A DNA stretch of 64,000 bases from Paeniglutamicibacter psychrophenolicus (lineage in GTDB: Bacteria > Actinomycetota > Actinomycetes > Actinomycetales > Micrococcaceae). Position 1 is the first letter of the stretch; every line of letters begins with the position of its first letter. A model generated the notes under the pieces. That model was given only the letters and a program-made list of their open reading frames with translations. It had not been told where the DNA came from and ran no database searches. Shown in pieces: positions 36,441 to 45,550 of this stretch. A program made the position numbers and the translations under genes. The DNA is taken from positions 2,232,001 to 2,296,000 of the forward strand of contig NZ_JAGIOE010000001.1 of assembly GCF_017876575.1 (NCBI RefSeq), given 5' to 3'.

Positions 36441-37553
36441 ATGCTGACGCTCCCTGACTACCCGTGGAACGCCCTTGCCCCCTACCTGGCACGTGCCGCC
36501 GAGCATGAAGGCGGGGCGGTGAACCTGTCCATCGGCACGCCGGTGGATCCCACCCCCGAGATCATCATGCGGGCCCTGCGCGATGGCGCAAACGCCCCGG
36601 GATATCCCACCACCCACGGCACGCCCGCGGTGCGCGAGGCCATCGTGAACTGGTTCGCGCGCCGGCGCGACGTGCACGGTCTGTCGAGCGACGATGTCAT
36701 GCCGACGGTCGGCTCCAAGGAGCTGGTGGCCTGGCTGCCGCTGCTGCTGGGCCTGGGCGCCGGCGACCTGGTGGTCCGTCCGCGCGTCGCCTACCCCACC
36801 TACGACATCGGCGCGCAACTGGCCGGTGCGGACTCGATCGCCGCCGACTCGCTGGCCTCCCTCTCCGACGCGGACCGTGCACGGGTCAAGCTGGTCTGGG
36901 TCAACTCGCCCGGCAACCCCACGGGCATCATCCGCGGGGCCGAAGACCTCAAGGCACTGGTTGATGACGCGCGTTCACTCGGTGCCGTGGTGGCCTCCGA
37001 CGAATGCTACGCGGAACTCGGTTGGGGCGAACACGAGGCCGGGGTGCCCAGCATCCTGCACGAGTCGGTCAGCGGCTCGGACCACGGCAACCTGCTGGCT
37101 GTGTACTCGCTGTCCAAGCAGTCGAACCTTGCCGGATACCGTGCAGCCTTCGTGGCAGGGGCACCGAACCTGATGCCCGCGTTGATCAACAACCGCAAGC
37201 ATGCCGGGATGATCGTTCCGGCCCCGGTGCAGTCCGCCATGGTTGCCGCCCTGAACGACGACGAGCACGTCAAGGTGCAAAAAGACACATATCGGGCACG
37301 CCGGACGGCACTGGTTCCGGCCCTTGGCGCCTTCGGGCTGCGGATCGAGGATTCGGTGGGCGGACTGTACCTGTGGTGCACCGCGGACGAGGACTGCTGG
37401 AGGACCATTGGCAGGCTCGCCGATCTGGGCATCGTCGCGGGCCCGGGGGCCTTCTACGGAACCGCCGGAGAGAAGTTTGTGCGCATTGCACTGACAGAGA
37501 GCGACGAGCGGATTGCCAGCGCCGTTGATCGGCTTAATGCGGCAGCCCGATAG
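36441..37553 (+). CDS. dapC: succinyldiaminopimelate transaminase
   Basis: 370 residues, PLP aminotransferase. Transfers an amino group to N-succinyl-2-amino-6-ketopimelate in lysine and peptidoglycan-precursor synthesis. PxPGNPTG motif is NSPGNPTGII, and the PLP lysine is Lys226 in SLSKQSNLAGYRAAF. Follows fdxA, as in other actinobacteria where this gene is annotated dapC. dapD and dapE lie 3-5 kb downstream, supporting the assignment. Confidence 0.9.
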   Translation: MLTLPDYPWNALAPYLARAAEHEGGAVNLSIGTPVDPTPEIIMRALRDGANAPGYPTTHGTPAVREAIVNWFARRRDVHGLSSDDVMPTVGSKELVAWLPLLLGLGAGDLVVRPRVAYPTYDIGAQLAGADSIAADSLASLSDADRARVKLVWVNSPGNPTGIIRGAEDLKALVDDARSLGAVVASDECYAELGWGEHEAGVPSILHESVSGSDHGNLLAVYSLSKQSNLAGYRAAFVAGAPNLMPALINNRKHAGMIVPAPVQSAMVAALNDDEHVKVQKDTYRARRTALVPALGAFGLRIEDSVGGLYLWCTADEDCWRTIGRLADLGIVAGPGAFYGTAGEKFVRIALTESDERIASAVDRLNAAAR

Positions 37554-37652
37554 ACAAACGTGACCAACGATTGGTGTCAAGAGCCTACTAAAAGGTAGCG
37601 TGACAGTGATTACTGACCATCGGACTCATCTGCATTCCGGTTAGGAGAGACA

Positions 37653-38936
37653 ATGACGGAAAACAATTCTGCTCAGCTCAGCTTTGGCGGCAACAGCATC
37701 GAACTACCTGTTGTGCCCGCGGTAGAAGGCAACAACGGCTTTAACATCGCGCCGCTCTTGAAGGCGACGGGTGGCGTGACGTACGACCCCGGCTTCATGA
37801 ACACGGCTGCGACCAAGTCCGCTATCACTTTCATCGACGGCGATGCGGGCATCCTGCGTTACCGCGGCTACCCCATCGAGCAGCTGGCCGAGAAGTCCAG
37901 CTTCCTCGAGACCAGCTACCTGCTGATCTACGGCAACCTTCCCTCGGCCACCGAGCTGGAGGCCTTCGACCAGAAGATCCGTCGCCACACGCTGCTGCAC
38001 GAGGAGCTCAAGGGCTTCTTCGGCGGCTTCCCCCGCGATGCGCACCCGATGCCGGTGCTTTCCTCGGCCGTGACGGCCCTGTCGACCTGGTACCAGGACT
38101 CGCTGGATCCGTTCGACGAGGAGCAGGTCGAGCTCTCGACCATCCGCCTGCTGGCGAAGATGCCGGTGCTTGCCGCCTACGCCCACAAGAAGTCCATCGG
38201 CCAGGCACTGCTGTACCCGGACAACTCGATGAACCTGGTCGAGAACTTCATGCGTTTGAGCTTCGGCCTTGCCGCCGAGCCGTACGAGATGGACCCGGTC
38301 ATCGTCAAGGCCCTGGACCAGCTGCTGATCCTGCACGCGGACCACGAGCAGAACTGCTCCACCTCCACGGTGCGCCTGGTGGGTTCCTCGAACGCCAACA
38401 TGTTTGCCTCGGTCTCCGCGGGCATCAACGCGCTTTCCGGCCCCGCCCACGGCGGCGCCAACGAGGCTGTCCTGCAGATGTTGCGCCAGATCCAGTCCGA
38501 GGGGCTGAAGCCGGCGGACTTCATGGAGAAGGTCAAGAACAAGGAAGACGGCATCCGCCTGATGGGCTTCGGGCACCGCGTCTACAAGAACTACGACCCG
38601 CGCGCCAAGATCATCAAGTCGACGGCACACGAGATCCTCAACAAGCTCGGCGGCAACGACGAACTGCTGGACATCGCGATGTCCCTGGAAGAGCGCGCGC
38701 TCAGCGATGACTACTTCATCTCGCGCAAGCTCTACCCGAACGTGGACTTCTACACGGGCCTGATCTACAAGGCCATGGGCTTCCCGGAGAAGATGTTCAC
38801 CGTCCTCTTCGCCATCGGGCGCCTGCCGGGCTGGATTGCCCAGTACCGCGAAATGCTGCAGGACCCCGAAATGAAGATCGGCCGTCCGCGCCAGCTCTTC
38901 GTCGGCGAAACCGAACGCAACTACCCGAACCGCTAA
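37653..38936 (+). CDS. gltA: citrate synthase
   Basis: 427 residues, type II hexameric size. Catalytic residues His266 (LSGPAHGGANEAV), His308 (GFGHRVYKNYDPRA) and Asp365 (NVDFYTGLIYKAMGFP). First enzyme of the TCA cycle, condensing acetyl-CoA and oxaloacetate. AGGAGA 5 nt before the ATG; codon usage is optimised. Ends in a strong terminator. Confidence 0.97.
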   Translation: MTENNSAQLSFGGNSIELPVVPAVEGNNGFNIAPLLKATGGVTYDPGFMNTAATKSAITFIDGDAGILRYRGYPIEQLAEKSSFLETSYLLIYGNLPSATELEAFDQKIRRHTLLHEELKGFFGGFPRDAHPMPVLSSAVTALSTWYQDSLDPFDEEQVELSTIRLLAKMPVLAAYAHKKSIGQALLYPDNSMNLVENFMRLSFGLAAEPYEMDPVIVKALDQLLILHADHEQNCSTSTVRLVGSSNANMFASVSAGINALSGPAHGGANEAVLQMLRQIQSEGLKPADFMEKVKNKEDGIRLMGFGHRVYKNYDPRAKIIKSTAHEILNKLGGNDELLDIAMSLEERALSDDYFISRKLYPNVDFYTGLIYKAMGFPEKMFTVLFAIGRLPGWIAQYREMLQDPEMKIGRPRQLFVGETERNYPNR

Positions 38937-39000
38937 ACCGCCAGCCCTCCCCGCGGGAATCGACATCCCGCGGGTCGTGGCGCACGACAGCGATCCCGAA

Positions 39001-39053
39001 GGGGGGTCGGTGTCGTGGAAGGAGACATCCTTCCACGACATCGGCCCCCCTTT
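39001..39053 (+). terminator. terminator after gltA
   Basis: 23-bp stem (39001-39023 / 39028-39050) with two G-T pairs, loop GACA, followed by TTT. Confidence 0.9.
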
Positions 39054-39137
39054 GCCGTGCCGCGGGGCGGCTGCCCGATCCCCGGGTTTTCGGGCCAATT
39101 GTGCGGATTCGGGCTTATCCTTGAGATAGGCGAGTGA

Positions 39138-39761
39138 ATGGAAAGAAACGAGTGTGCCCGCATGGTGCAGGATTCTGGATCCGGTTGGAAGGTTTCGGCT
39201 GATACCCACAAGGAGATGATGCTGGCACTGTACTTTCGGGACCTGGCGGCCATCGAACCGCTTGGAACGCCGTGCCTGGCTCCGCTGAGCCCCAAGGTCA
39301 AACCCGCTGCAGCGAGTGAACTGGCGGACCATTCGGCCGGGGAGCTGCGCCAGGAGTGGCAGAGCTGGTGGGAGAGCATCATTTCCAACACCCACCCGGT
39401 CATCGACATCCACGCGGAACCGGATTTCGCGGACTTCTCCGATTCCCCGAGCCTGCAGCACCTTCTGCGTGCCCATTACGGCAACGCCTACACCTGGACG
39501 CAGAACCGTCTGGGGGAGTACCAGGAGTTCTGCCTGGACAACACCAAGGAGCGCCTGGCGTTGGTGGCGCAGCTCTTTGCCGAGCGGGAGCTCGAAGGCA
39601 AGAACGTGTCGGACCTGCACCTGAAGCTGGTGGAGTTGCCGCTGGCCGAGCGCCGCGCCTGGTTCGTGGAGCCTGACACCGTGATCCTCAGCCAGGACCT
39701 GATGCGCGATGCGACGCTCTTCCGCAGCTACCTGCAGCCGATCATCGACATGTTGACCTAG
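39138..39761 (+). CDS. hypothetical protein
   Basis: 207 residues, no transmembrane segment. Acidic, Trp-rich middle (ELRQEWQSWWESII) and a helical C-terminus ending DATLFRSYLQPIIDML. Similar-looking hypothetical proteins occur in Arthrobacter. ATG 39138 has no clear ribosome site; internal starts near 39162 are possible. Function unknown. Confidence 0.65.
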   Translation: MERNECARMVQDSGSGWKVSADTHKEMMLALYFRDLAAIEPLGTPCLAPLSPKVKPAAASELADHSAGELRQEWQSWWESIISNTHPVIDIHAEPDFADFSDSPSLQHLLRAHYGNAYTWTQNRLGEYQEFCLDNTKERLALVAQLFAERELEGKNVSDLHLKLVELPLAERRAWFVEPDTVILSQDLMRDATLFRSYLQPIIDMLT

Positions 39762-39795
39762 CGCCCTGCCCGAAGATCTGGCTTCCTGCCCGAAG

Positions 39796-40713
39796 CTATT
39801 TTCCGGTGCCGGCCAGGGAAACCACGACGTACCCGTCGCTGGTTGCCGCGGGCACCCAGTGGCCCTCGGAGCGGTTCCACACCAGCCCGGCGTAGGAGAC
39901 CGACTCGGTGTGCTGCTTGTCCGCGTTGGCCACGGCCCATTGGGCGATGGCCCAGCCCTGCTTCCCGCGCACCGGGATCCGCACCCGGTTCCCGCCCAGC
40001 ACCTGCGCCGTCTTGCCCGTGGCCGCCTTCAGGTCCCCGGCCACGTCACGGGCCGACCCGGCGCCTTCGGCCGGGCGCAGCGTGCAATTCAGCGTCGAGG
40101 GCGAGGCCCCGGTCAACGCCGAGGCGAACGCCGCCGCCTTCTCCTCGTGCGGGGCGTAGGCCAGCGGGAACCCCGAGCGCTGCACGCGCTGCGCTGCGTC
40201 GGTGAGCGACATGGAGCCGTAGTCGAACGTCTCCAGCTCCTGGAAGAAGCGGTTGGCCGCGTACAGCGGGTCCATGACCTGGGCTTCGGTGCCCCAGCCC
40301 ATCGAGGGTCGCTGCTGGAACAGGCCCCGGGAATCGGGTCCGGCATTGTCGCCGTAGTCGATGTTGGTGAGCTTGGATTCCTGCAGGGAGGTGGCGATGC
40401 CGATGGTCGCGGCCCGCGTGGGCATTGAGCGCCGGGTGGCCACCGCGGCGATCAGTGCCGCGTTCGAGGCCTGGTCCGGGCTCAGGGTGTGCAGCGTCGA
40501 ACCCACCAGCGCGGTGCATTTTTGCCGCACCGCCGCGGTGTCCAGTCCGATGAAGTTCACCGCCGCGTAGAGCCCGCCGCCAATCAGCCCGATGGCCAGG
40601 GTCAACGCGAGCAGCGTGCGGCCCCAGCGGCGCGGCCCGCGGTGCCGTCCGTGCTGCTCCTGCACCTGCCCCGAGCCCAGCGAGAGCACGCGTTGGTGTG
40701 CATCAATTGGCAT
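39796..40713 (-). CDS. membrane-anchored lysozyme-like (transglycosylase-type) protein
   Basis: 305 residues. One membrane helix (about 33-52), then an extracytoplasmic domain with the lytic-transglycosylase-like core AATIGIATSLQESKLTNIDYGDNAGPDSRGLFQQRPSMGWGTEAQVMDP; the E in LQESKL would be the catalytic Glu. C-terminal part (GKQGWAIAQWAVANA) is typical of actinobacterial peptidoglycan-related proteins. Its start overlaps the dapD end by 11 bp. Probably cleaves or binds peptidoglycan. Confidence 0.75.
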   Translation of the reverse strand: MPIDAHQRVLSLGSGQVQEQHGRHRGPRRWGRTLLALTLAIGLIGGGLYAAVNFIGLDTAAVRQKCTALVGSTLHTLSPDQASNAALIAAVATRRSMPTRAATIGIATSLQESKLTNIDYGDNAGPDSRGLFQQRPSMGWGTEAQVMDPLYAANRFFQELETFDYGSMSLTDAAQRVQRSGFPLAYAPHEEKAAAFASALTGASPSTLNCTLRPAEGAGSARDVAGDLKAATGKTAQVLGGNRVRIPVRGKQGWAIAQWAVANADKQHTESVSYAGLVWNRSEGHWVPAATSDGYVVVSLAGTGK

Positions 40714-41665
40714 GCAGGATGCTATTCAATTCAACGTGTTGGCCTGCGCGCGGCAGCGCCTCCACGGCCCCGGAAATCGAGTTGCGGCGGAAGAGCAGGT
40801 TGGGCACGCCGGAGAGTTCCACGGCCTTGACCACGCTGTCTCCGAGCTGGACCCGGGTGCCGGCGGTGACGTACAGCCCGGCCTCCACCACCGAGTCGTC
40901 GCCGATGGAGATGCCCACGCCCGAGTTGGCGCCCAGCAGCACGCGCTGGCCAATGGTGATGCGCTGCTTGCCGCCGCCGGAGAGCGTGCCCATGATCGAG
41001 GCGCCGCCGCCCACATCGGACCCGTCGCCGACCACGACCGAGGAGGAGATGCGCCCCTCGACCATGGAGTGGCCCAGGGTGCCGGCGTTGAAGTTCACGA
41101 AGCCCTCGTGCATGACGGTGGTGCCCTCGGCCAGGTGCGCGCCCAGGCGCACCCGCCCGCCATCGGCGATGCGCACACCGGAGGGCACGACGTAGTCGAG
41201 CATCCGGGGGAACTTGTCCACCCCGTAGACCGTCAGCGTGCCGCGGGAGCGCAGCCTCAGGCGGGTGGTTTCGAAGTTGCCCACGGCGCAGGGCCCGAAG
41301 TTGGTCCACACGACGTTTTGCAGCAGGCCGAAGGCCCCGTCGAGGTTGACGTTGTTCGGCGCCACCAGGCGGTGGGAGAGCAGGTGCAGGCGCAGCCAGA
41401 CATCAGGTGCGTCCGCGGGGGCCACATCGAGGTTGATCTCCAGCGCGATGACCGACTGGGTGGTGCCGCGCTCCAAGTCGTCGCGGGCGGCGGCGGCGAG
41501 GTCGCCGGAGACCTGCGCGGCGTCCTCGAGGACTGCCAGCACCGGATGGGGGAACCAGACGTCCAGCACCGCGCCGTCGGTTCCGTAGGTGGCCAGGCCG
41601 TGGGCCGAGGCGATCCTGAGGTCCTGGGTGGAAGCATGCGTCAGTCTGGTGTCTACCGGAGTCAT
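40703..41665 (-). CDS. dapD: tetrahydrodipicolinate N-succinyltransferase
   Basis: 320 residues. Actinobacterial-type DapD: left-handed beta-helix hexapeptide repeats (GDGSDVGGGASIMGTLSGGGKQRITIGQRVLLGANSGVGISIGDDSVVEAGLYVTAG). Uses succinyl-CoA to acylate tetrahydrodipicolinate in lysine/DAP synthesis. Divergent from dapE across only 40 bp. Confidence 0.95.
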   Translation of the reverse strand: MTPVDTRLTHASTQDLRIASAHGLATYGTDGAVLDVWFPHPVLAVLEDAAQVSGDLAAAARDDLERGTTQSVIALEINLDVAPADAPDVWLRLHLLSHRLVAPNNVNLDGAFGLLQNVVWTNFGPCAVGNFETTRLRLRSRGTLTVYGVDKFPRMLDYVVPSGVRIADGGRVRLGAHLAEGTTVMHEGFVNFNAGTLGHSMVEGRISSSVVVGDGSDVGGGASIMGTLSGGGKQRITIGQRVLLGANSGVGISIGDDSVVEAGLYVTAGTRVQLGDSVVKAVELSGVPNLLFRRNSISGAVEALPRAGQHVELNSILHAN

Positions 41666-41677
41666 GAATCAATCCTA
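41666..41677 (-). promoter_or_regulatory. predicted leaderless promoter of dapD
   Basis: Minus-strand TAGGAT (complement of 41672-41677) 6 nt before ATG 41665. Overlaps the -35 region expected for dapE. Confidence 0.5.
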
Positions 41678-41693
41678 GCGCGGGCGCCGGTAC

Positions 41694-41705
41694 TAATCTT
41701 GGATT
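41694..41705 (+). promoter_or_regulatory. predicted leaderless promoter of dapE
   Basis: TAATCT at 41694-41699 lies 6 nt before GTG 41706 and overlaps the -35 region expected for dapD. Confidence 0.5.
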
Positions 41706-42854
41706 GTGCACAGCAAACCCAGCCCCGCTTCCGCCATCCGCCCCGCCGCGCCCCTCGAACTGGACCTGCGGGGGGACGTGGCCGACCTGACCGCCCGCCT
41801 GATGGACATCGAGTCGGTTTCCGGCAACGAGGGCCCCCTGGCCGACGCCATCGAATCGGCCCTGCGCAATCTCCCGCACCTGGTGCTGCACCGGGACGGG
41901 GATGCGATCGTGGCCCGCACCATGCTCGGCCACCCCGAGCGGGTGGTGCTGGCCGGGCACCTGGACACCGTGCCGCTGCCCACCACGCCCGGGGCGCGCG
42001 GAACCGTGCCGGTCAGCTGGGAGGGCGAGACGCTCTACGGGCGCGGGGCCACAGACATGAAGGGCGGGGTCGCTGTCCAGCTGGCGCTGGCGGCCACCCT
42101 GGAAAACCCCAACCGGGACGTCACCTTCATCTTCTACGACCACGAAGAGGTCGAGGGCTCCAAGTCGGGCCTGGGCCGGCTGTTCCGCAGCAGCCCGGAA
42201 CTGCTGGCCGGGGACTTCGCGATCCTGCTCGAGCCCACCCACGGGACGGTGGAGGGCGGTTGCAACGGCACCAGCCGCTACAAGGTGCGCACCCGCGGCG
42301 TCGCGGCGCACTCGGCCCGCGCCTGGATGGGCGAGAACGCCATCCACGCGGCGGCGCCCATCCTGCGCATCCTGGCCGACTACAGCCCCAAGACCGTGGA
42401 CGTGGACGGGCTGGCCTACCGCGAATCGCTCAACGCCGTGCGCATCAGCGGGGGCATCGCCGGGAACGTGATCCCCGATTACTGCGAGGTCGAGGTCAAC
42501 TACCGCTTTGCCCCGGACAAGGACGTGGCGGCCGCCGAGGCCCACGTCTTCGAGCTGTTCAAGGACTTCGAGATCATCCGCACCGACGGCGCGCCCGGCG
42601 CTCGGCCCGGGCTGCAGCACCCGGCAGCGGCCTCCTTCGTGGCGGCCGTGGGCCGGGAACCGAAGCCGAAGTTCGGGTGGACCGACGTCGCGCGCTTTTC
42701 CGAGCTGGGGATCCCCGCGGTGAACTTCGGACCGGGCGATGCGCTGCTGGCGCATTCCGACGACGAACACGTCACCCGCGCGGCCATCCACGAGTGCCTG
42801 GCCGCATTGGAACTCTGGCTGGGCGGGAAACCGGCCACCGGCGAGGGGTCGTAG
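41706..42854 (+). CDS. dapE: succinyl-diaminopimelate desuccinylase
   Basis: 382 residues, GTG start. M20 metallopeptidase fold: VVLAGHLDTVPLP (zinc His and bridging Asp), ERGATDMKGGVAVQLA (Asp/Gly), FIFYDHEEVEGSKSGLGRL (Glu pair), and the last His in LLAHSDDEHVTRAA. Releases succinate from N-succinyl-LL-DAP. Together with dapC and dapD it completes the succinylase branch in this window. Confidence 0.95.
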   Translation: MHSKPSPASAIRPAAPLELDLRGDVADLTARLMDIESVSGNEGPLADAIESALRNLPHLVLHRDGDAIVARTMLGHPERVVLAGHLDTVPLPTTPGARGTVPVSWEGETLYGRGATDMKGGVAVQLALAATLENPNRDVTFIFYDHEEVEGSKSGLGRLFRSSPELLAGDFAILLEPTHGTVEGGCNGTSRYKVRTRGVAAHSARAWMGENAIHAAAPILRILADYSPKTVDVDGLAYRESLNAVRISGGIAGNVIPDYCEVEVNYRFAPDKDVAAAEAHVFELFKDFEIIRTDGAPGARPGLQHPAAASFVAAVGREPKPKFGWTDVARFSELGIPAVNFGPGDALLAHSDDEHVTRAAIHECLAALELWLGGKPATGEGS

Positions 42855-42883
42855 CGCAGGCGCCCGCAGGGGTGGACAAGCAA

Positions 42884-42942
42884 AAGGGCCGGGCGGCAGT
42901 CGGGGCCTCGTGGAATACGAGGTCGACTGCCACCCGGCCCTT
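42884..42942. terminator. bidirectional terminator between dapE and gluD
   Basis: Arms 42884-42902 and 42924-42942 pair at 18 of 19 positions, with a second small stem inside the loop. Convergent genes. Confidence 0.85.
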
Positions 42943-42980
42943 GGCCGTTCCGCACAGGCGCGGAGCCCGGATAACCGGGA

Positions 42981-43886
42981 TCAACCCTTGGGGTTGCCGC
43001 CCGGAACCGTGGTGTTCAAATCAGCGACCACAACGGGCACCGCTGGGTCCAGCGGCTTGCCGGCACTGATGCCGCGGCTGCTGAGCCGGCCCGCCACCAA
43101 GGTGGCCAACCTCGAGAGCCCGAAGTTGATCAGGATGAAGATGACGGCAACAACCACCAGCGCCTGCAGCACGTTCGCGTTGCCGGTGCCGATGAGCTTG
43201 CCGTTGAATAGCAGTTCGTTGAAATTGATAATGTACCCCAGTGCGGAGTCCTTCAAGATGACCACGAACTGGCCGATCAGCGCGGGAAGCATCGCAATGA
43301 GCGCCTGCGGGATCTCGATGTTGCGCAGCGACTGCCCGCGTGTCAGGCCGATGGCGATGCCTGCCTCGCGCTGGCCCTTGGGCAGGCCGAAGACGCCGGA
43401 GCGGATCAGCTCTGCAACCACCGAGCCGTTGTACAGGGTCAGTCCCACGACCACTGCTACGAACGGGGCATCGCTGGGTTGCACGATCCCCGAGCGGGCA
43501 AGGATGATCCACAGGAAGATCATCATCAGCAGCACCGGCACGGCGCGGAAGAATTCCACGACGATCGAGCTGATCCAGTTGATGACCTTGTTGGTGGACA
43601 GGCGCCCGATGCCGAAGATGAACCCGAAGAGCATCGAGGTGACGATGGCGACGGCTGCCGCCCTGAGGGTGTTAAGCAGGCCCGGGAGCAGATAGTTCTC
43701 CCAGATGGAACCCTTGCCAAACACGACCCACTTTTCGGCCGCCAGCTGCCCGGCGTCGTTCATGACCTTGTAGAGGTAGTAGACCAGGGCGAGGGCAATC
43801 AGCACGCCAATGATGTTGACGATGACGACGCGGCGACGGGCCTTGGGGCCCGGGGCGTCGAAAAGGACCGATTCGGAGACTTTCAT
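42981..43886 (-). CDS. gluD: glutamate ABC transporter permease (GluD type)
   Basis: 301 residues with about six helices. HisM-type permease; EAA loop region SGVFGLPKGQREAGIAIGLTRGQSLRNIEIPQAL. A long basic-to-helical N-terminus (RRRVVIVNIIGVLIAL) distinguishes it from GluC. Last gene of the gluABCD operon, overlapping gluC by 4 nt. Substrate assignment rests on operon similarity to C. glutamicum gluABCD. Confidence 0.88.
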   Translation of the reverse strand: MKVSESVLFDAPGPKARRRVVIVNIIGVLIALALVYYLYKVMNDAGQLAAEKWVVFGKGSIWENYLLPGLLNTLRAAAVAIVTSMLFGFIFGIGRLSTNKVINWISSIVVEFFRAVPVLLMMIFLWIILARSGIVQPSDAPFVAVVVGLTLYNGSVVAELIRSGVFGLPKGQREAGIAIGLTRGQSLRNIEIPQALIAMLPALIGQFVVILKDSALGYIINFNELLFNGKLIGTGNANVLQALVVVAVIFILINFGLSRLATLVAGRLSSRGISAGKPLDPAVPVVVADLNTTVPGGNPKG

Positions 43887-44563
43887 CGTGCCACCGCCAA
43901 CTTCTTGGATAGGTAGGTGGTCAGCACTCCGACGGGGATCACGACGATCACGAAGAACACGGCGATGGTGAGGAAGATCAGGATTCCGACATCTGCGCGG
44001 AACTCAAGCATGGTCTTCATGAGTCCGGAGATCTCGGCCACCGACCCGGCCACTGCGACCGTGGTGTTCTTGATCAAGGCGATCAGCACGTTGCCCAGCG
44101 GGGCGATGGCCCCGCGGAAGGCCTGCGGCAAGATGACCATGCGGGCAGCGGGAAGGAAGCTCAGTCCGATGGCCCGTGCTGCTTCCGCCTGCCCCAAGGG
44201 CACGGTGTTGACGCCGGAGCGGATGGCTTCGCAGACGAATGCCGAGTGGTAGATCGTCAAGCCAACGATGGCGATCTGGAAGAAGTTGAGATTGAAATCC
44301 GAGCTGAACTGGACCTTGAAAACGCCAAAGAGCACCAGCACGCCAAAGGTCATGATGATGGTCAGCGGGGTGTTTCGGAAGATGTTCACGTATGAGGTCC
44401 CGAATGCACGGAAGCTTGGCACCGGCGAAATACGCATCAGTGCCAGGATCGTGCCCAGGACCAACGACCCGATGGCTGCCCAAAATGTCAGCTGCAGGTT
44501 GCCCCAGAAGGCGGACATCATTTGTCCGCCGTATTCATCCCATAGGGAAAGGTAGCCTTGCAC
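43883..44563 (-). CDS. gluC: glutamate ABC transporter permease (GluC type)
   Basis: 226 residues with five to six helices; EAA-loop sequence SGVNTVPLGQAEAARAIGLSFLPAARMVILPQAFRGAI. Forms the membrane channel with GluD. It follows the binding-protein gene after an 87-bp gap carrying a hairpin. Confidence 0.9.
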   Translation of the reverse strand: MQGYLSLWDEYGGQMMSAFWGNLQLTFWAAIGSLVLGTILALMRISPVPSFRAFGTSYVNIFRNTPLTIIMTFGVLVLFGVFKVQFSSDFNLNFFQIAIVGLTIYHSAFVCEAIRSGVNTVPLGQAEAARAIGLSFLPAARMVILPQAFRGAIAPLGNVLIALIKNTTVAVAGSVAEISGLMKTMLEFRADVGILIFLTIAVFFVIVVIPVGVLTTYLSKKLAVAR

Positions 44564-44593
44564 GGCTTACTCCTTTAGGGTGCGGTTGGTGGA

Positions 44594-44630
44594 GGACCCA
44601 CCCGGCACGAATTGCGTGCCGGATGGGTCC
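44594..44630 (-). other. stem-loop between gluB and gluC
   Basis: Arms 44594-44609 and 44615-44630 match at 15 of 16 positions with a 5-nt loop, and no U-tract on the transcribed (minus) side. Position and form suit an mRNA-stabilising or partial-termination element that raises gluB over gluCD. Confidence 0.6.
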
Positions 44631-44650
44631 GATGAAGAAACGGTCAACGA

Positions 44651-45478
44651 CTAAGCGCAGGGCTCGGGCGTCGGAGGGTTCAGCTTGGCATTCGGGGTGT
44701 AGCCGGTGCCCTCCGTGTTGGCCTTGAGCGACTTCTCCCACTCGCCGGAGCTGACCATCTTCTCGATGGCCTTGTTGATGTCGGCGCAGGTGGTGGCTTC
44801 CTTGTTCAGGCCAACACCGTACTTCTCCTCGGAGAAGGTGTTGCCCACGACCTTGAACTTGCCCTTGTTTGCGGGGGTTGCTGCAAGGCCGGCGAGGATG
44901 ATGTCATCGGTGGTGACGGCGTCGATGCCGCCGGTCTCCAGCAGGCCGAGGCAGTCGGCGTAGCCGCCCTGCTCAACGAGGGCGACACCGGGGTAGGAAT
45001 CGGAGACCTTCTTTGCCGAGGTCGAACCGGTCACCGAGCAAAGCTTCTTGCCCTTCAGGGTGTCCGGGCCGGTGATGGACGTGTCGTCCTGGCGGACCAG
45101 CAGGTCCTGGCCTGCAACGAAGTACGGGCCGGCGAATGCCACTCGCTCCTTGCGGGCATCGGTGATCGAGTAGGTTGCGAAGATCATGTCGACCTGCTTG
45201 GTCTCCAGCAGGGTTTCGCGGTTCGCCGACGGTGCGGAGATCCATTCGATCTTGTCTTCCTTGAAGCCAAGTTCGTTGGCGACGTACTTGGCGACATCAA
45301 CGTCGAAGCCGGTGTACTTGTCGCCGTCCTTGAACCCGAGGCCCGGCTGGTCGAACTTGATGCCGATCTTGACAGTGTCGCCGCCGCCGGTGTCTCCGCC
45401 GGAACCGCCGCAGCCGGTCAGGGCCAACGCCGCGGCCGCGGCCATTGCTGCAATTGCTGAAATGCGAGACTTACGCAT
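44651..45478 (-). CDS. gluB: glutamate ABC transporter substrate-binding lipoprotein
   Basis: 275 residues. Lipoprotein signal (ALALTGCGG; lipidated Cys about 23), Gly/Asp-rich linker, then a type II periplasmic binding domain (KIGIKFDQPGLGFKDGDKYTGFDVDVAKYVANELGF; VDMIFATYSITDARKERVAFAGPY). AAGGAGA 6 nt before ATG 45478 sets the start. Delivers glutamate (or related amino acid) to GluCD. Confidence 0.93.
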   Translation of the reverse strand: MRKSRISAIAAMAAAAALALTGCGGSGGDTGGGDTVKIGIKFDQPGLGFKDGDKYTGFDVDVAKYVANELGFKEDKIEWISAPSANRETLLETKQVDMIFATYSITDARKERVAFAGPYFVAGQDLLVRQDDTSITGPDTLKGKKLCSVTGSTSAKKVSDSYPGVALVEQGGYADCLGLLETGGIDAVTTDDIILAGLAATPANKGKFKVVGNTFSEEKYGVGLNKEATTCADINKAIEKMVSSGEWEKSLKANTEGTGYTPNAKLNPPTPEPCA

Positions 45479-45550
45479 CGTTTCTCCTTGTTTGGTCAAG
45501 GATGAGAGCGAGTTTCTCATCCATCGAGCACGAAATGTCCGTGGGTGGCC

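Noticed and set aside
37704-39620. 638-codon open frame antisense to gltA
   Set aside because: Shadow of a GC-rich, codon-optimised gene; the translated sequence has no fold-like pattern, and citrate synthase on the plus strand is certain.
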